From: Haemophilus sp.
Lineage (GTDB): Bacteria; Pseudomonadota; Gammaproteobacteria; Enterobacterales; Pasteurellaceae
DNA: 44,284 bases
Direction: 5' to 3'
Assembly (NCBI GenBank): GCA_019423005.1
Contig: JAHZCF010000032.1
Coordinates: 1 to 44,284 of the forward strand
A program made the translations under genes and the position numbers. Position 1 is the stretch's first letter. Each line of letters starts with the position of its first letter. This document shows positions 16,663 through 24,828 of the stretch, piece by piece. Under the pieces are notes generated by a model. The model did no database searches. It worked only from the letters and a program-made list of their open reading frames with translations, and was not told where the DNA came from.

Positions 16663-17823
16663 TTGACTTCACTACATGATGTTTATATTAATCGAGTTGC
16701 TGTATTTTTACCAAATGAACCCGTAACAAATGATCAAATGGAACAAGTGCTCGGTATGATTGGTAATACACCATCCCGCGTACGTAAAATGATCTTACGT
16801 TCGAATGCGATAAAAACGCGTCACTATGCAATTAATCCGGAAACCCGAGAAACAACACATACCAGCACTGAGCTTGCAGTAGAAGCCATTAATGATTTAA
16901 TTCGCCAAGGGATGGATGTCAATGAGGTGAGTTGCTTGGCATGCGGTACGTCTTACCCCGATCAAATTATGCCTGGCCAAGGTGTCATGGTGCATGGTTT
17001 AATTCCCAATGCACCACCTTATGAAGTCCTAACTGCCGCGGGTGTTTGTGTAGCGGGTATGGCAGCAATGAAGCATGCTTATAATGCTGTTCGAACTGGT
17101 GAACATCAAAGTTCAATTGCCGTGGCATCTGAAGCAGCATCTGCCATCATGCGTGGTGAACATTTTCAAGCCGAAATTGAACAAAGACTGTTAGATGAAG
17201 CTAAACCGGAAATTGGTTTTGAAAAAGATTTCCTACGTTGGATGCTTTCTGATGGTGCTGGTGCCGTACAATTAAGTCATCAACCCAATCAGCATGGACT
17301 TAGCTTAAAGATCCACTGGATTGATCTCATTTCTTACGCCAACGAGATGCCTGTTTGTATGTATGCGGGGGCAGAAATTCGCGATGAACAATTTGTGAGT
17401 TGGAAAAACGTCACTAAAGAAGAGCGTGAAGCGCGCAGCCTGATGGCCGTTAAGCAAGATGTCAAATTACTCAACGAAAATATTGTGCGCTGCACGGTTG
17501 AAAATGCGCTATTACGCTTAATTGATAAATATGACTTAAAAGCAGACGAGATTGATTATTTCTTACCTCATTATTCTTCAGGCTTTTTCCGAGATAAATT
17601 ATTAGAGGGCCTGAAAAATATTAATTTTGAAATCCCACAAGAAAAATGGTTCACTAATCTTGAAAGTAAAGGGAATACAGGTTCAGCATCAATTTATATC
17701 ATTTTGCAAGAATTTCTAGAGAAATTCCCACTCAAAAACGGGCAAAAAGTATTGTGCTACATTCCAGAAAGCGGTCGTTTCTCCTCTTGTTTTATGTTGC
17801 TTGAGGTCGTGAATGGACATTAA
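16663..17823 (+). CDS. darB: DarB-like ketosynthase (KAS III fold)
   Basis: 386-residue KAS III-type condensing enzyme. In dar pathways DarB joins two beta-oxo-acyl derivatives into the cyclohexanedione precursor of a dialkylresorcinol. The catalytic triad is visible as C129 (AAGVCVAG), H303 (YFLPHYSSG) and N338 (SKGNTGSA). The start is TTG at 16663, supported by AGGGGA eight bases earlier. It overlaps the next gene by 11 bases. It is distinct from the housekeeping FabH at 43065, which is 70 residues shorter. Confidence 0.8.
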   Translation: MTSLHDVYINRVAVFLPNEPVTNDQMEQVLGMIGNTPSRVRKMILRSNAIKTRHYAINPETRETTHTSTELAVEAINDLIRQGMDVNEVSCLACGTSYPDQIMPGQGVMVHGLIPNAPPYEVLTAAGVCVAGMAAMKHAYNAVRTGEHQSSIAVASEAASAIMRGEHFQAEIEQRLLDEAKPEIGFEKDFLRWMLSDGAGAVQLSHQPNQHGLSLKIHWIDLISYANEMPVCMYAGAEIRDEQFVSWKNVTKEEREARSLMAVKQDVKLLNENIVRCTVENALLRLIDKYDLKADEIDYFLPHYSSGFFRDKLLEGLKNINFEIPQEKWFTNLESKGNTGSASIYIILQEFLEKFPLKNGQKVLCYIPESGRFSSCFMLLEVVNGH

Positions 17824-18202
17824 TGAAATCCCACAAGACGACAGTAAAATTTTTCGTGGGCAAAAGAAAGTCATTTATGCCACCCAAAATGGTCAGTATA
17901 AAACTGGCACTACGACAGGTTGGGATACGGAAGCATTTGTCACCGAACAAGCCGTTGAAGAATTTAACCAACTGACGAATGAAGCCTTAGATGCGGTAAA
18001 ACGCGGTGAAAAATCACCGCTCTTTTATTACATGTATCGTTATCGTTTTGACCTACCTACGCTTGCTCAAACAACAGGGCTGTGGCAGTGGCAAATTAAG
18101 CGACATTTTAAACCGAGTATCTTTGAGAAACTGTCGGATAATATATTGGCTAAATATGCGGAAGCATTTGGCGTATCAACTTCAACATTAAAAACGATCT
18201 AA
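17813..18202 (+). CDS. Small protein with XRE-like helix-turn-helix end
   Basis: 129-residue protein I cannot assign to a characterised family. The C-terminal 50 residues (about 80-129) read like an XRE/Cro helix-turn-helix: LAQTTGLWQWQIKRHF, a spacer, then a helix ending AEAFGVSTSTL. The N-terminal half is polar and probably holds another small domain. No membrane segment or signal peptide. It overlaps darB by 11 bases, so it is translationally tied to the biosynthetic enzyme, which is odd for a free regulator. It may be a local regulator or a structural partner of the condensing enzymes. Confidence 0.6.
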   Translation: MDINEIPQDDSKIFRGQKKVIYATQNGQYKTGTTTGWDTEAFVTEQAVEEFNQLTNEALDAVKRGEKSPLFYYMYRYRFDLPTLAQTTGLWQWQIKRHFKPSIFEKLSDNILAKYAEAFGVSTSTLKTI

Positions 18203-18226
18203 AAATTACTGTTATATATTATTCTT

Positions 18227-19216
18227 ATGAACAATTTCCAGCATCAGCACACGGCTCACTGCGAAAGTGGTGTCATGTCCACTATGTTAAAAACGCAAGG
18301 TGTCGATTTTAACGAAGCAATGGTTTTCGGCTTAGCCTCAGCATTGACCTTTGTTTATATTCCATTAGTCAAAGTCAATGGAATGCCTCTCATATCCTAC
18401 CGCATGCCACCCAAATCAATCATTAAAAATGTGGCAAAGCGTTTAAAAGTGCGGTTAAACATACAAAAGTTTCGTTCGCCACAAGCTGGACAAGACGCAC
18501 TCGACCTTGCATTGACCAAAAATAAATTAGTTGGTTTACAAACCTCTGTTTTCTGGTTGCCTTATTTCCCACCTGAAATGCGTTTCCATTTTAATGCGCA
18601 TAATCTGATCGTGTATGGCAAAGAGCAAAATGACTATTTGATTAGCGATCCCGTCTTTGAAACGGTACAGCGTTGTGCTACTGAAGATTTACAACGCGCG
18701 CGTTTTGTGAAAGGTGTACTGGCGCCAAAAGGGTTGATGTATTACTTTGAAAGCCAACCTGACCTAACTAAGATTGATTTACCAAGTATTACCCGTAAAG
18801 CTATTCGAAAAAATGCCAAACAAATGTTGACTCCGCTCTTTTTCGTCGGTGTAAAAGGCATTCGTACCGTTGCCAAACAAATTGAAAAGCTGGCAAATCA
18901 TCCTTCGGACAAATACAAACGCTTATATCTGGGTCACATCGTGCGTATGCAAGAAGAAATCGGCACCGGTGGTGCAGGCTTCCGTTATTTATACGCCTAT
19001 TTCCTTGAACAAGCCGCTGATATCTGTCAAGAGCCAAAATACAAACAGGCTTCTGAACAAATAACGGAAATTGGCGATATGTGGCGCCAATTTGCGGGAT
19101 TATGTGTGAAACAATGCAAGAAACCAACTAATGAAGGTTATCACAGCGTAGCGCAATATTTGCGTGACATTGCAAATAAAGAACAACAAATTTGGCAGAC
19201 ACTACGTAATTTATGA
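18227..19216 (+). CDS. BtrH-like acyltransferase (papain-type triad)
   Basis: 329-residue protein with a BtrH N-terminal-like domain. BtrH moves an acyl group from an ACP to the amine of an aminoglycoside in butirosin synthesis. The expected Cys-His-Asp set can be seen as C12 (HTAHCESG), H125 (HFNAHNLIVYG) and D141 (LISDPVF). The C-terminal half (from about 160) is helical, as in DUF4872-type relatives. Lying among an ACP, ketosynthases and DarA/B, it is a reasonable candidate for joining an ACP-bound acyl chain to the resorcinol or another acceptor. Substrates are inferred. An uptake signal lies at 18447-18455, and the stop overlaps the next start by four bases. Confidence 0.7.
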   Translation: MNNFQHQHTAHCESGVMSTMLKTQGVDFNEAMVFGLASALTFVYIPLVKVNGMPLISYRMPPKSIIKNVAKRLKVRLNIQKFRSPQAGQDALDLALTKNKLVGLQTSVFWLPYFPPEMRFHFNAHNLIVYGKEQNDYLISDPVFETVQRCATEDLQRARFVKGVLAPKGLMYYFESQPDLTKIDLPSITRKAIRKNAKQMLTPLFFVGVKGIRTVAKQIEKLANHPSDKYKRLYLGHIVRMQEEIGTGGAGFRYLYAYFLEQAADICQEPKYKQASEQITEIGDMWRQFAGLCVKQCKKPTNEGYHSVAQYLRDIANKEQQIWQTLRNL

Positions 19217-19935
19217 TTCAAATTAATAATCTTAGCCATCTCTACCCTAACGCAGAAAAAAATGCATTAAGTGTGGTCAATTTTGATATTGAATCTGCTT
19301 CCACGATTGGACTTTTAGGTCCGAATGGTGCAGGTAAAACGACGTTAATGTCTCTGCTTGCGGGGCTGCAATCTGTGCAACAGGGAGAGATTTATTTTGA
19401 TGGTGTACCTTTTGCAAAACTAAGCAAAAAACAGCGCCATCAGATTTCCTTGGTGCCACAGGATTTTGCATTTTATCCCTTGCTCACGGTTTGGGAAAAT
19501 CTGAAATTTTTTGCGTCATTGTATGATGTTCGAGATAAAGGTTATTTATTAGAACTACTCGCTAAAGTCGATTTAACCTCTCATAAAAATAAGCTCGCGA
19601 AACATTTATCTGGCGGTTTAAAACGACGTCTCAATTTTGCTATTGGTTTAATTAATCGCCCCAAAGTGATTTTTCTAGATGAAATCACCGTGGGTATTGA
19701 CCCTCAGTCCCGCCAATTTATTTTAGATAGCGTAGCGGCTCTGAAAGAACAAGGTGTGACGGTAATTTATACTTCTCATTATTTACAAGAAATTGAGCAA
19801 TTATGTGACAAATTAGTGCTGTTAAATGAAGGAAATCTCATTTATCAAGGCACCGTGCAAGGCATTTTAGAAGAAGGGCAAAGTTTGGAACGTTTTTATT
19901 TAGATTTTTTAAATAAGGCGGGGAAAACATGTTAA
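19213..19935 (+). CDS. ABC-2 type exporter, ATPase subunit
   Basis: 240-residue ABC ATPase: Walker A GPNGAGKT at 36-43, Q-loop Q83, signature LSGGL at 132-136, Walker B VIFLDE at 152-157, switch His near 183 (TSHYL). The D-loop-preceding segment reads LDEITVGIDP, with Ile in place of the usual Pro of DEPT. It resembles the drug/antibiotic and lipid exporters of the ABC-2 class. It overlaps its permease gene by seven bases, so the two form one transporter, probably moving the dar product or intermediate across the inner membrane. Confidence 0.9.
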   Translation: MIQINNLSHLYPNAEKNALSVVNFDIESASTIGLLGPNGAGKTTLMSLLAGLQSVQQGEIYFDGVPFAKLSKKQRHQISLVPQDFAFYPLLTVWENLKFFASLYDVRDKGYLLELLAKVDLTSHKNKLAKHLSGGLKRRLNFAIGLINRPKVIFLDEITVGIDPQSRQFILDSVAALKEQGVTVIYTSHYLQEIEQLCDKLVLLNEGNLIYQGTVQGILEEGQSLERFYLDFLNKAGKTC

Positions 19936-21170
19936 TTGCATCGATTTTTAAAGAAATGCGCCTATTAAGCCGCGATCTTCATGGTGTCGCTGTATTATTC
20001 ATTATGCCAATTCTGTTTATGTTGATTATGTCGGCAGCATTGAGTAACGATAATGCATTAAGCAATCGGTCAGAGATTGTGCTATTAAGTGAAAAAAATC
20101 AGCTAAACGATGATTTTCTCACTCAACTCAAACAAGAAAATCTTGCAGTTAAACAAGCCCCGTTGTCAGAATTAGCCCAATATCAAGCTGATTTACAAGC
20201 GGGGAAATTTGACCTATTGGTTTTAAATCCTAATCAAAAACAGACCGCACTTTCGGAAGAACAGGCTTTACAACTTTGGTTGAATCCTAGTGTAGATCGC
20301 AGTTGGCTACTGGGTGTGAAAGGTGTGTTGCAAAAACATTATTCTCAACTGCGTTTAAACGATTATTTGGCAGACAATCACATCACATTGGAAAATAATA
20401 AACGCAAACCAATTAAAGAAATTCAGAATAAAGTCAATAAAGAGCTCGATAGCAAATTTGCTCAAATTAATGATTATCTTGCTAAAGATTTGTGGCAAGA
20501 AATTTATGTCAATCGTCATGGAAAGGAAGTGAGCAAACCAAGCTCCGTGCAACATAGTGTACCAGCTTGGCTGATTTTTGGCATGTTCTTTATTATGATT
20601 CCTCTATCTAACGTGATGGCAATGGAGCGTCAAACCAATACGCTAACCCGTTTACGCATGGCGCGGGCCTCTGCATTGAGTTTGATTATTGCCAAATTAA
20701 TTCCTTATTTTTTGATTAACCAATTACAATTTGTTGGTATGGTAGCACTCGGTTATTTTGTTCTCCCAGCACTTGATATGCCCGCATTTACACTCTCTGG
20801 GAGCTGGTTACCTTACATCGTATTATCCAGTGCGGTAAGCCTTGCTGCACTAGGATATGGTTTGTTAATTAGTGTAGTAGCGAGAACCACTGAGCATGCG
20901 GTCGTGTTAGGCGGAGGCGGCATCATTATCATGGCAGCCATTGGTGGTATTATGGTGCCTGTTTATGTTATGCCAGAAATCATGCAAACTATTTCACAAT
21001 TTTCGCCTATGGGCTGGGCATTAAGTGGTTTCCAAAATTTATTATTAAATCACTATCACCTTAACCAAATACAACAACCGCTCTATTTATTAAGTGGATT
21101 TGGGGCAATCACATTACTTTTAGCGACTTTCATTTATCAACGACAATTAACTAAACAAGCGAGATTCTAA
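19929..21170 (+). CDS. ABC-2 type exporter, permease subunit
   Basis: 413-residue inner-membrane permease. It has an N-terminal membrane segment (about 18-39), a large periplasmic domain (about 40-210), then five hydrophobic segments in the C-terminal half, the usual ABC-2 plan. Conserved region around MAMERQTNTLTRLRMARAS precedes the coupling helix. It pairs with the ATPase just upstream and overlaps the ACP start by one base. The substrate is probably hydrophobic, judged only from operon context. Confidence 0.88.
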   Translation: MLIASIFKEMRLLSRDLHGVAVLFIMPILFMLIMSAALSNDNALSNRSEIVLLSEKNQLNDDFLTQLKQENLAVKQAPLSELAQYQADLQAGKFDLLVLNPNQKQTALSEEQALQLWLNPSVDRSWLLGVKGVLQKHYSQLRLNDYLADNHITLENNKRKPIKEIQNKVNKELDSKFAQINDYLAKDLWQEIYVNRHGKEVSKPSSVQHSVPAWLIFGMFFIMIPLSNVMAMERQTNTLTRLRMARASALSLIIAKLIPYFLINQLQFVGMVALGYFVLPALDMPAFTLSGSWLPYIVLSSAVSLAALGYGLLISVVARTTEHAVVLGGGGIIIMAAIGGIMVPVYVMPEIMQTISQFSPMGWALSGFQNLLLNHYHLNQIQQPLYLLSGFGAITLLLATFIYQRQLTKQARF

Positions 21171-21460
21171 TGGCTTATACTTTTACACTGGAAGCGCCGG
21201 CACTTGAGCTGGAACTCAAAAAACTCATCGTTCAAGAAACGGAAAAAGATGAATTTGATCCTGCCGAAATTCGTGATGATGAATGGCTATTTGGCGAACA
21301 AAGCCGTATTCAATTAGATTCATTAGATGCCTTGCAAGTTGTTGTAGCGCTACAGGCTCATTTTGGTGTGCGTTTACAGGGTGATCGCATGGTGCGTAAA
21401 CATATGATGAACGTACGTGATCTTGCAGCGTTTATCCGCGAACAGCATAGTAAAATCTAA
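21170..21460 (+). CDS. Acyl carrier protein of the dar operon
   Basis: 96-residue ACP-like protein with the phosphopantetheine site LDSLDAL, Ser51. It is longer than housekeeping AcpP and less acidic; an unusual N-terminal 20 residues (AYTFTLEAPALELE) precedes the four-helix core. Overlaps by one base at each end (TAATG junctions) tie it to the permease upstream and to the ketosynthase downstream. It probably serves the dar ketosynthase pair specifically. It is one of four ACP genes in the window. Confidence 0.85.
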   Translation: MAYTFTLEAPALELELKKLIVQETEKDEFDPAEIRDDEWLFGEQSRIQLDSLDALQVVVALQAHFGVRLQGDRMVRKHMMNVRDLAAFIREQHSKI

Positions 21461-22446
21461 TGAACGTTTATCTCAACGCTGTTTCTGCTCGATTTGCTGA
21501 AAAGCTTGGCCGACGAACTTCCAATATGTTAGGCCAATCGCTTAGCTTTCCTTATTTCAACGCATTTAAGGAACCGTTGTTGTCATTAGAGCTGCTCTAT
21601 CACTATATTGACCTCGAAATTGACCGCACTTTACAACGTGCCGGTTGGGATAAATCTGAGCTAAAAAATATCCCCATTCTACTTGGCTCTACCGCTTATA
21701 TGATTAGCGACTGTGAAACGCGTGTAGCTCATCATCAAGCATTACCGAAAGAATATAACCTTACTGCCATCGCCGAGGATTTAGGGAGTCGTTACCAAAC
21801 AGAAGTATTTAGTTTTGCCACGTCTTGTACCTCTTCGGCACAAGCCATTGGTTATGCATACAAAATGCTGAAAGCTGGCATGTATAAAAAGGTGTTAGTA
21901 GTTGGTTTTGAGATGTTTAATCGTCTTACCTTTGAACATTTCCAATCAATGAACCTATTATCACAAGCCAATGAATATCAGCCTTTTATTAATCCTACGG
22001 GCATTATATTAGGTGAAGGTGTTGGGAGTGTGGCATTATCAACAGAAAAAAACAAGTCATTCCCATGTGAAATATTTGGGATAACGACGATCACAGATAA
22101 TAAAAATCTGACAAACAGTAGCGAAACGGCATTACGTCAGTTACTTACCAACTGTTTAGCTCGAGCAAATCTAAAAATAGAAAACATTCAAGGCGTTAAA
22201 GTGCATGGTGTAGGTGGTAATAGCGATGAGATAGAACAATCTGTTTTACAGGAACTCTTCCCAAATACCGAAACCATTTTAGTTAAACCCTATATGGGAC
22301 ATACGCTTGGTGCCAGTGGTGCATTAGAAACCGCATTTTTAATTGAACACCTACAAAAAACTGATGTGAAGTGCGGTCACTTTTTAAATTATTTTTTAGG
22401 TTTTGGCGGTAGCAATATTGCATGGTTTTTAAAGGTGGGTGAATGA
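21460..22446 (+). CDS. Short FabB/F-type ketosynthase of the dar operon
   Basis: 328-residue beta-ketoacyl-ACP synthase, about 80 residues shorter than FabF, with the shortening mainly at the N-terminus and in loops. The Cys-His-His catalytic set is intact: C123 (FATSCTSSAQ), H249 (VKVHGVGGNSDE), H281 (KPYMGHTLGASG). The C-terminal FGGSN gate motif is present. It forms a translationally coupled pair with the cysteine-free partner downstream (overlap four bases), like KS/chain-length-factor pairs. No ketoreductase or dehydratase is in this operon, so reduction, if any, must use shared enzymes. Confidence 0.85.
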   Translation: MNVYLNAVSARFAEKLGRRTSNMLGQSLSFPYFNAFKEPLLSLELLYHYIDLEIDRTLQRAGWDKSELKNIPILLGSTAYMISDCETRVAHHQALPKEYNLTAIAEDLGSRYQTEVFSFATSCTSSAQAIGYAYKMLKAGMYKKVLVVGFEMFNRLTFEHFQSMNLLSQANEYQPFINPTGIILGEGVGSVALSTEKNKSFPCEIFGITTITDNKNLTNSSETALRQLLTNCLARANLKIENIQGVKVHGVGGNSDEIEQSVLQELFPNTETILVKPYMGHTLGASGALETAFLIEHLQKTDVKCGHFLNYFLGFGGSNIAWFLKVGE

Positions 22447-23039
22447 CATTTTATATAAAACAAACTAACCAGTTCATTGCCAATGGCGTGGATGATAAAA
22501 CATTACGCCTGCGACTCAAAGAGCAAGGTCTTGATGCTCGTCGTTTAAGCCGTTTCACTCAACTTGCTTTGCTTGGTGCGATACCATTAAAATCCTATAT
22601 TAATGAAAATACAGGAATTTATTTAGGATCGCTTTTTAATTCGCCGAGCAAGTTCGATAAAATGTTTCATCAACTGATGGAACAAAATTTGCCTAGCCCT
22701 TTAGATTTTATGGCAAATATTAATAACGCAGCGACATTTCAACTGACTCAAACCTTGCAAACCTCAGCCAACTCTGTATTTTTAGCGATTAATCACCAAA
22801 CCATTTGGCAACCACTAAAACTCGCCTTATTGGATCTTGAGAATAATGAAATATCATCCGCATTAATCGGTTGGACTTTAGAAAAAAGTGAACATTCTGA
22901 GCAAACTGAAGGGGCTGTGTTTTGGCTTATTTCTAAAAACGGGGAAAATTCGGAAAGAAAACTTGATCTCTTATCTCTTGAGAATTCAATGTCTGAAAAC
23001 TTAGATTTTCTTTCTCAAATCAAAAAAATAACACCTTAA
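22443..23039 (+). CDS. Cysteine-free chain-length-factor-like KS partner
   Basis: 198-residue protein that looks like the N-terminal half of a ketosynthase fold (motif NINNAATFQLTQTLQTSANS around residues 91-110 stands where an active-site region would be) but has no cysteine at all. Such inactive halves act as chain-length factors beside an active KS; ApeC (24091) plays this part in aryl polyene synthesis. It is coupled to the active ketosynthase by a four-base overlap. The last codons lie in a bidirectional terminator. The KS-like fold is a moderate-confidence reading of weak similarity. Confidence 0.6.
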   Translation: MTFYIKQTNQFIANGVDDKTLRLRLKEQGLDARRLSRFTQLALLGAIPLKSYINENTGIYLGSLFNSPSKFDKMFHQLMEQNLPSPLDFMANINNAATFQLTQTLQTSANSVFLAINHQTIWQPLKLALLDLENNEISSALIGWTLEKSEHSEQTEGAVFWLISKNGENSERKLDLLSLENSMSENLDFLSQIKKITP

Positions 23040-23064
23040 TTGATATCAACTAAGGTGTTATTTA
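23027..23064. terminator. Strong bidirectional terminator closing the dar operon
   Basis: A 13-bp perfect stem AAATAACACCTTA (23027-23039) with TAAGGTGTTATTT (23052-23064). The loop contains the 10-base palindrome TTGATATCAA (23041-23050), so the structure can extend almost continuously. A/T runs on both sides suit termination both of the dar operon and of the converging lipoprotein gene. The dar stop codon is inside the left arm. Confidence 0.88.
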
Positions 23065-23072
23065 ATAAGCAA

Positions 23073-23498
23073 TTACTTAACAATGTCGCCTTTTAATGCC
23101 ACACCACTCATTAAGTTACCTGCATGGCATTCATATTGAGTTGAGCTTTGGAACGTGTGTTTTTTGTAATAACTGACGATATTACCCACTTTGCTCGCAC
23201 CCTGTGATTTTGCTCTATCTTGGAATTGTTTTACCGTAGAAAGGAATGCCCACTGGCAAGATTTTTCATCTGTTTTATTTGCTGCATTTGTTTTCTTATT
23301 GCTCACCACACCAGCTTTAACTACTTTACCTGGTGCAGATTTACCAAAGTAAAGCTTAACCGATGGATCAACGATTTCTTTTGCTTCAGGGGAATTTAAC
23401 GCATCCTGAATAGAATAGTAATGCGTTGTATCTCTTGGCGCACAAGCAGCCATAAGCATAGCCGCAGCAACAATACTTAATTTAGATACTAATTTCAT
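23073..23498 (-). CDS. Small lipoprotein of the mislabelled 'excinuclease' family
   Basis: 141-residue secreted lipoprotein: signal with lipobox MAAC (Cys19), then a compact domain with the conserved SIQDAL...KLYFG segment and the C-terminal patterns CQWAFLSTV, NIVSYYKK and YECHAG. This small family is often listed in databases as an excinuclease ATPase subunit, but it has no nucleotide-binding motifs and is clearly exported; its function is unknown. Two Cys in the mature part (CQWA, YECHAG) could form a disulfide. It is the only minus-strand gene inside the pigment region, convergent to the dar operon and divergent from the next lipoprotein. Confidence 0.75.
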   Translation of the reverse strand: MKLVSKLSIVAAAMLMAACAPRDTTHYYSIQDALNSPEAKEIVDPSVKLYFGKSAPGKVVKAGVVSNKKTNAANKTDEKSCQWAFLSTVKQFQDRAKSQGASKVGNIVSYYKKHTFQSSTQYECHAGNLMSGVALKGDIVK

Positions 23499-23654
23499 TT
23501 TGACTCCTTTTGATTTGAATGAAATAAATATTTCTCTTTATAACATAGAGATGAGTAATATATCAAATTTTAACCTATCTATGACTATTTTATTGTGAAT
23601 AGAAGTAGTGTAAAATCTTAAAAATTTTTTATTTATAACTTAAGGTACCAACCC

Positions 23655-24074
23655 ATGAAAAAACTATTACTTTCCTCAGTTTTATTTGGCTCATTTGTTC
23701 TTTCAGCTTGTTCATCAGGTGTTAATGATGTAAAACCAGTAGAAGCTAAAAATATCAAAGAGGTATGCTTGAAAGGATCTATTCGTAAAGCGCCAGATGA
23801 AATTGTAGAGGCTTTAACGAAAAGTTTAAAACAAAAACATATCGCAGCAAGACTTGTTAAAAAAGATGAAGGCTGCAGCCATATTTTACACTTTAGCGTA
23901 AAAGGTAACTCTAAAATTATTGCAAGAGCAAGATTAGATTTAAGAGATTCAAATAAACTTTCTCTTGGCTCTGTTTCTTATAAACATCGTGGTGATGAAG
24001 CTGATCGTGTAAAACAAGTTGGTTTGCAAGGCCAAACAGATTTAATGATTAATGAATTATTCAAAAACAATTAA
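23655..24074 (+). CDS. Small lipoprotein preceding the ape operon
   Basis: 139-residue predicted lipoprotein with a clean signal and lipobox LSAC (Cys19). The mature part is a basic alpha/beta domain with two cysteines (VCLKG, GCSHIL) that could pair. It resembles the Sbal_3080-type lipoproteins, but I am not certain. No known function. Its stop lies only 16 bases before apeC and there is no terminator between, so its promoter (a TAAAAT -10-like box at 23611-23616 upstream) may drive the whole ape operon. Confidence 0.7.
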   Translation: MKKLLLSSVLFGSFVLSACSSGVNDVKPVEAKNIKEVCLKGSIRKAPDEIVEALTKSLKQKHIAARLVKKDEGCSHILHFSVKGNSKIIARARLDLRDSNKLSLGSVSYKHRGDEADRVKQVGLQGQTDLMINELFKNN

Positions 24075-24090
24075 TTTTTAACAATATAAC

Positions 24091-24828
24091 ATGACCGAAA
24101 TCTGTAATTTCTCTTTCTCACTTCAAGGGTGGAATATTGTTTGCAATAAATCGCTAACCGCAGATGATTGGAAACAAGGCTATGCTTATTTACGAAACCA
24201 AAGTGAAACATTTGAAGACTTTGCACCTAAATTAGCCTTTTTACCTCCACTAAAACGCCGTCGTTTAAGTGACTCAGCCCGTCTGTTTTTTGAGGCCGCG
24301 TGGGATTTGGTAGGAGAAAATGCAGATATGCCTGTGGTTTATGCCTCATCAAACAGTGAAATGAATCGTAATTTTGCGTTGTGGCATTCGTTATTAAAAG
24401 AGGGGGATGTTTCTCCCACCTCTTTTAGCCTATCAGTTCATAATGCATTAATTGGACAATGGTCTGAATTACGTCAAGTTAAATCAGAGACCACGTCGAT
24501 TATGGCTCGAGTGGACAACCTTGAAACCGCACTATTAGAAGCGACATTATTGCTTAATGAAGGGCATGAAAAAGTGCTTGTTGTTATCGCTGAATCGCCG
24601 CTTGAAGCAAAATACAATGCTCAACCTGTCATTCGTACACCTTTAGGTTATGCTTTGGCTTTAGTTGTCACTAAAGGAGAGCAATATCAATTAACACTTA
24701 CAGATTCCCCTTTTAATCATGATGTTACCGATAATGCACTAACTTGGGTTTCTCAGCAATATCTTGAGAGTCGTGCCTGGCACACACCAAGTAGTTCAAA
24801 TGGAACTTGGCTATGGCTGAAAAATTAG
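24091..24828 (+). CDS. apeC: ApeC-like ketosynthase partner (chain-length factor)
   Basis: 245-residue N-terminal-type ketosynthase domain without an active-site cysteine: in the position of the nucleophile the sequence reads SLSVHNALIGQWSEL. In aryl polyene pathways (E. coli CFT073 naming) ApeC forms a heterocomplex with the active ketosynthase ApeO, like KS-CLF pairs of type II polyketide synthases. The tail ends WLWLKN and overlaps the next gene. It is the first biosynthetic gene of the ape operon. No uptake signal is found in it. Confidence 0.8.
   Translation: MTEICNFSFSLQGWNIVCNKSLTADDWKQGYAYLRNQSETFEDFAPKLAFLPPLKRRRLSDSARLFFEAAWDLVGENADMPVVYASSNSEMNRNFALWHSLLKEGDVSPTSFSLSVHNALIGQWSELRQVKSETTSIMARVDNLETALLEATLLLNEGHEKVLVVIAESPLEAKYNAQPVIRTPLGYALALVVTKGEQYQLTLTDSPFNHDVTDNALTWVSQQYLESRAWHTPSSSNGTWLWLKN

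Noticed and set aside
22443..23039. Broken ketosynthase pseudogene
   Set aside because: Although short and cysteine-free, it has an intact frame, couples by overlap to an active KS and parallels ApeC, so a chain-length-factor role is more likely than decay.
23073..23498. Excinuclease ATPase subunit as name for this gene
   Set aside because: The protein is a 141-residue lipoprotein without Walker motifs; the database name for this family is misleading.
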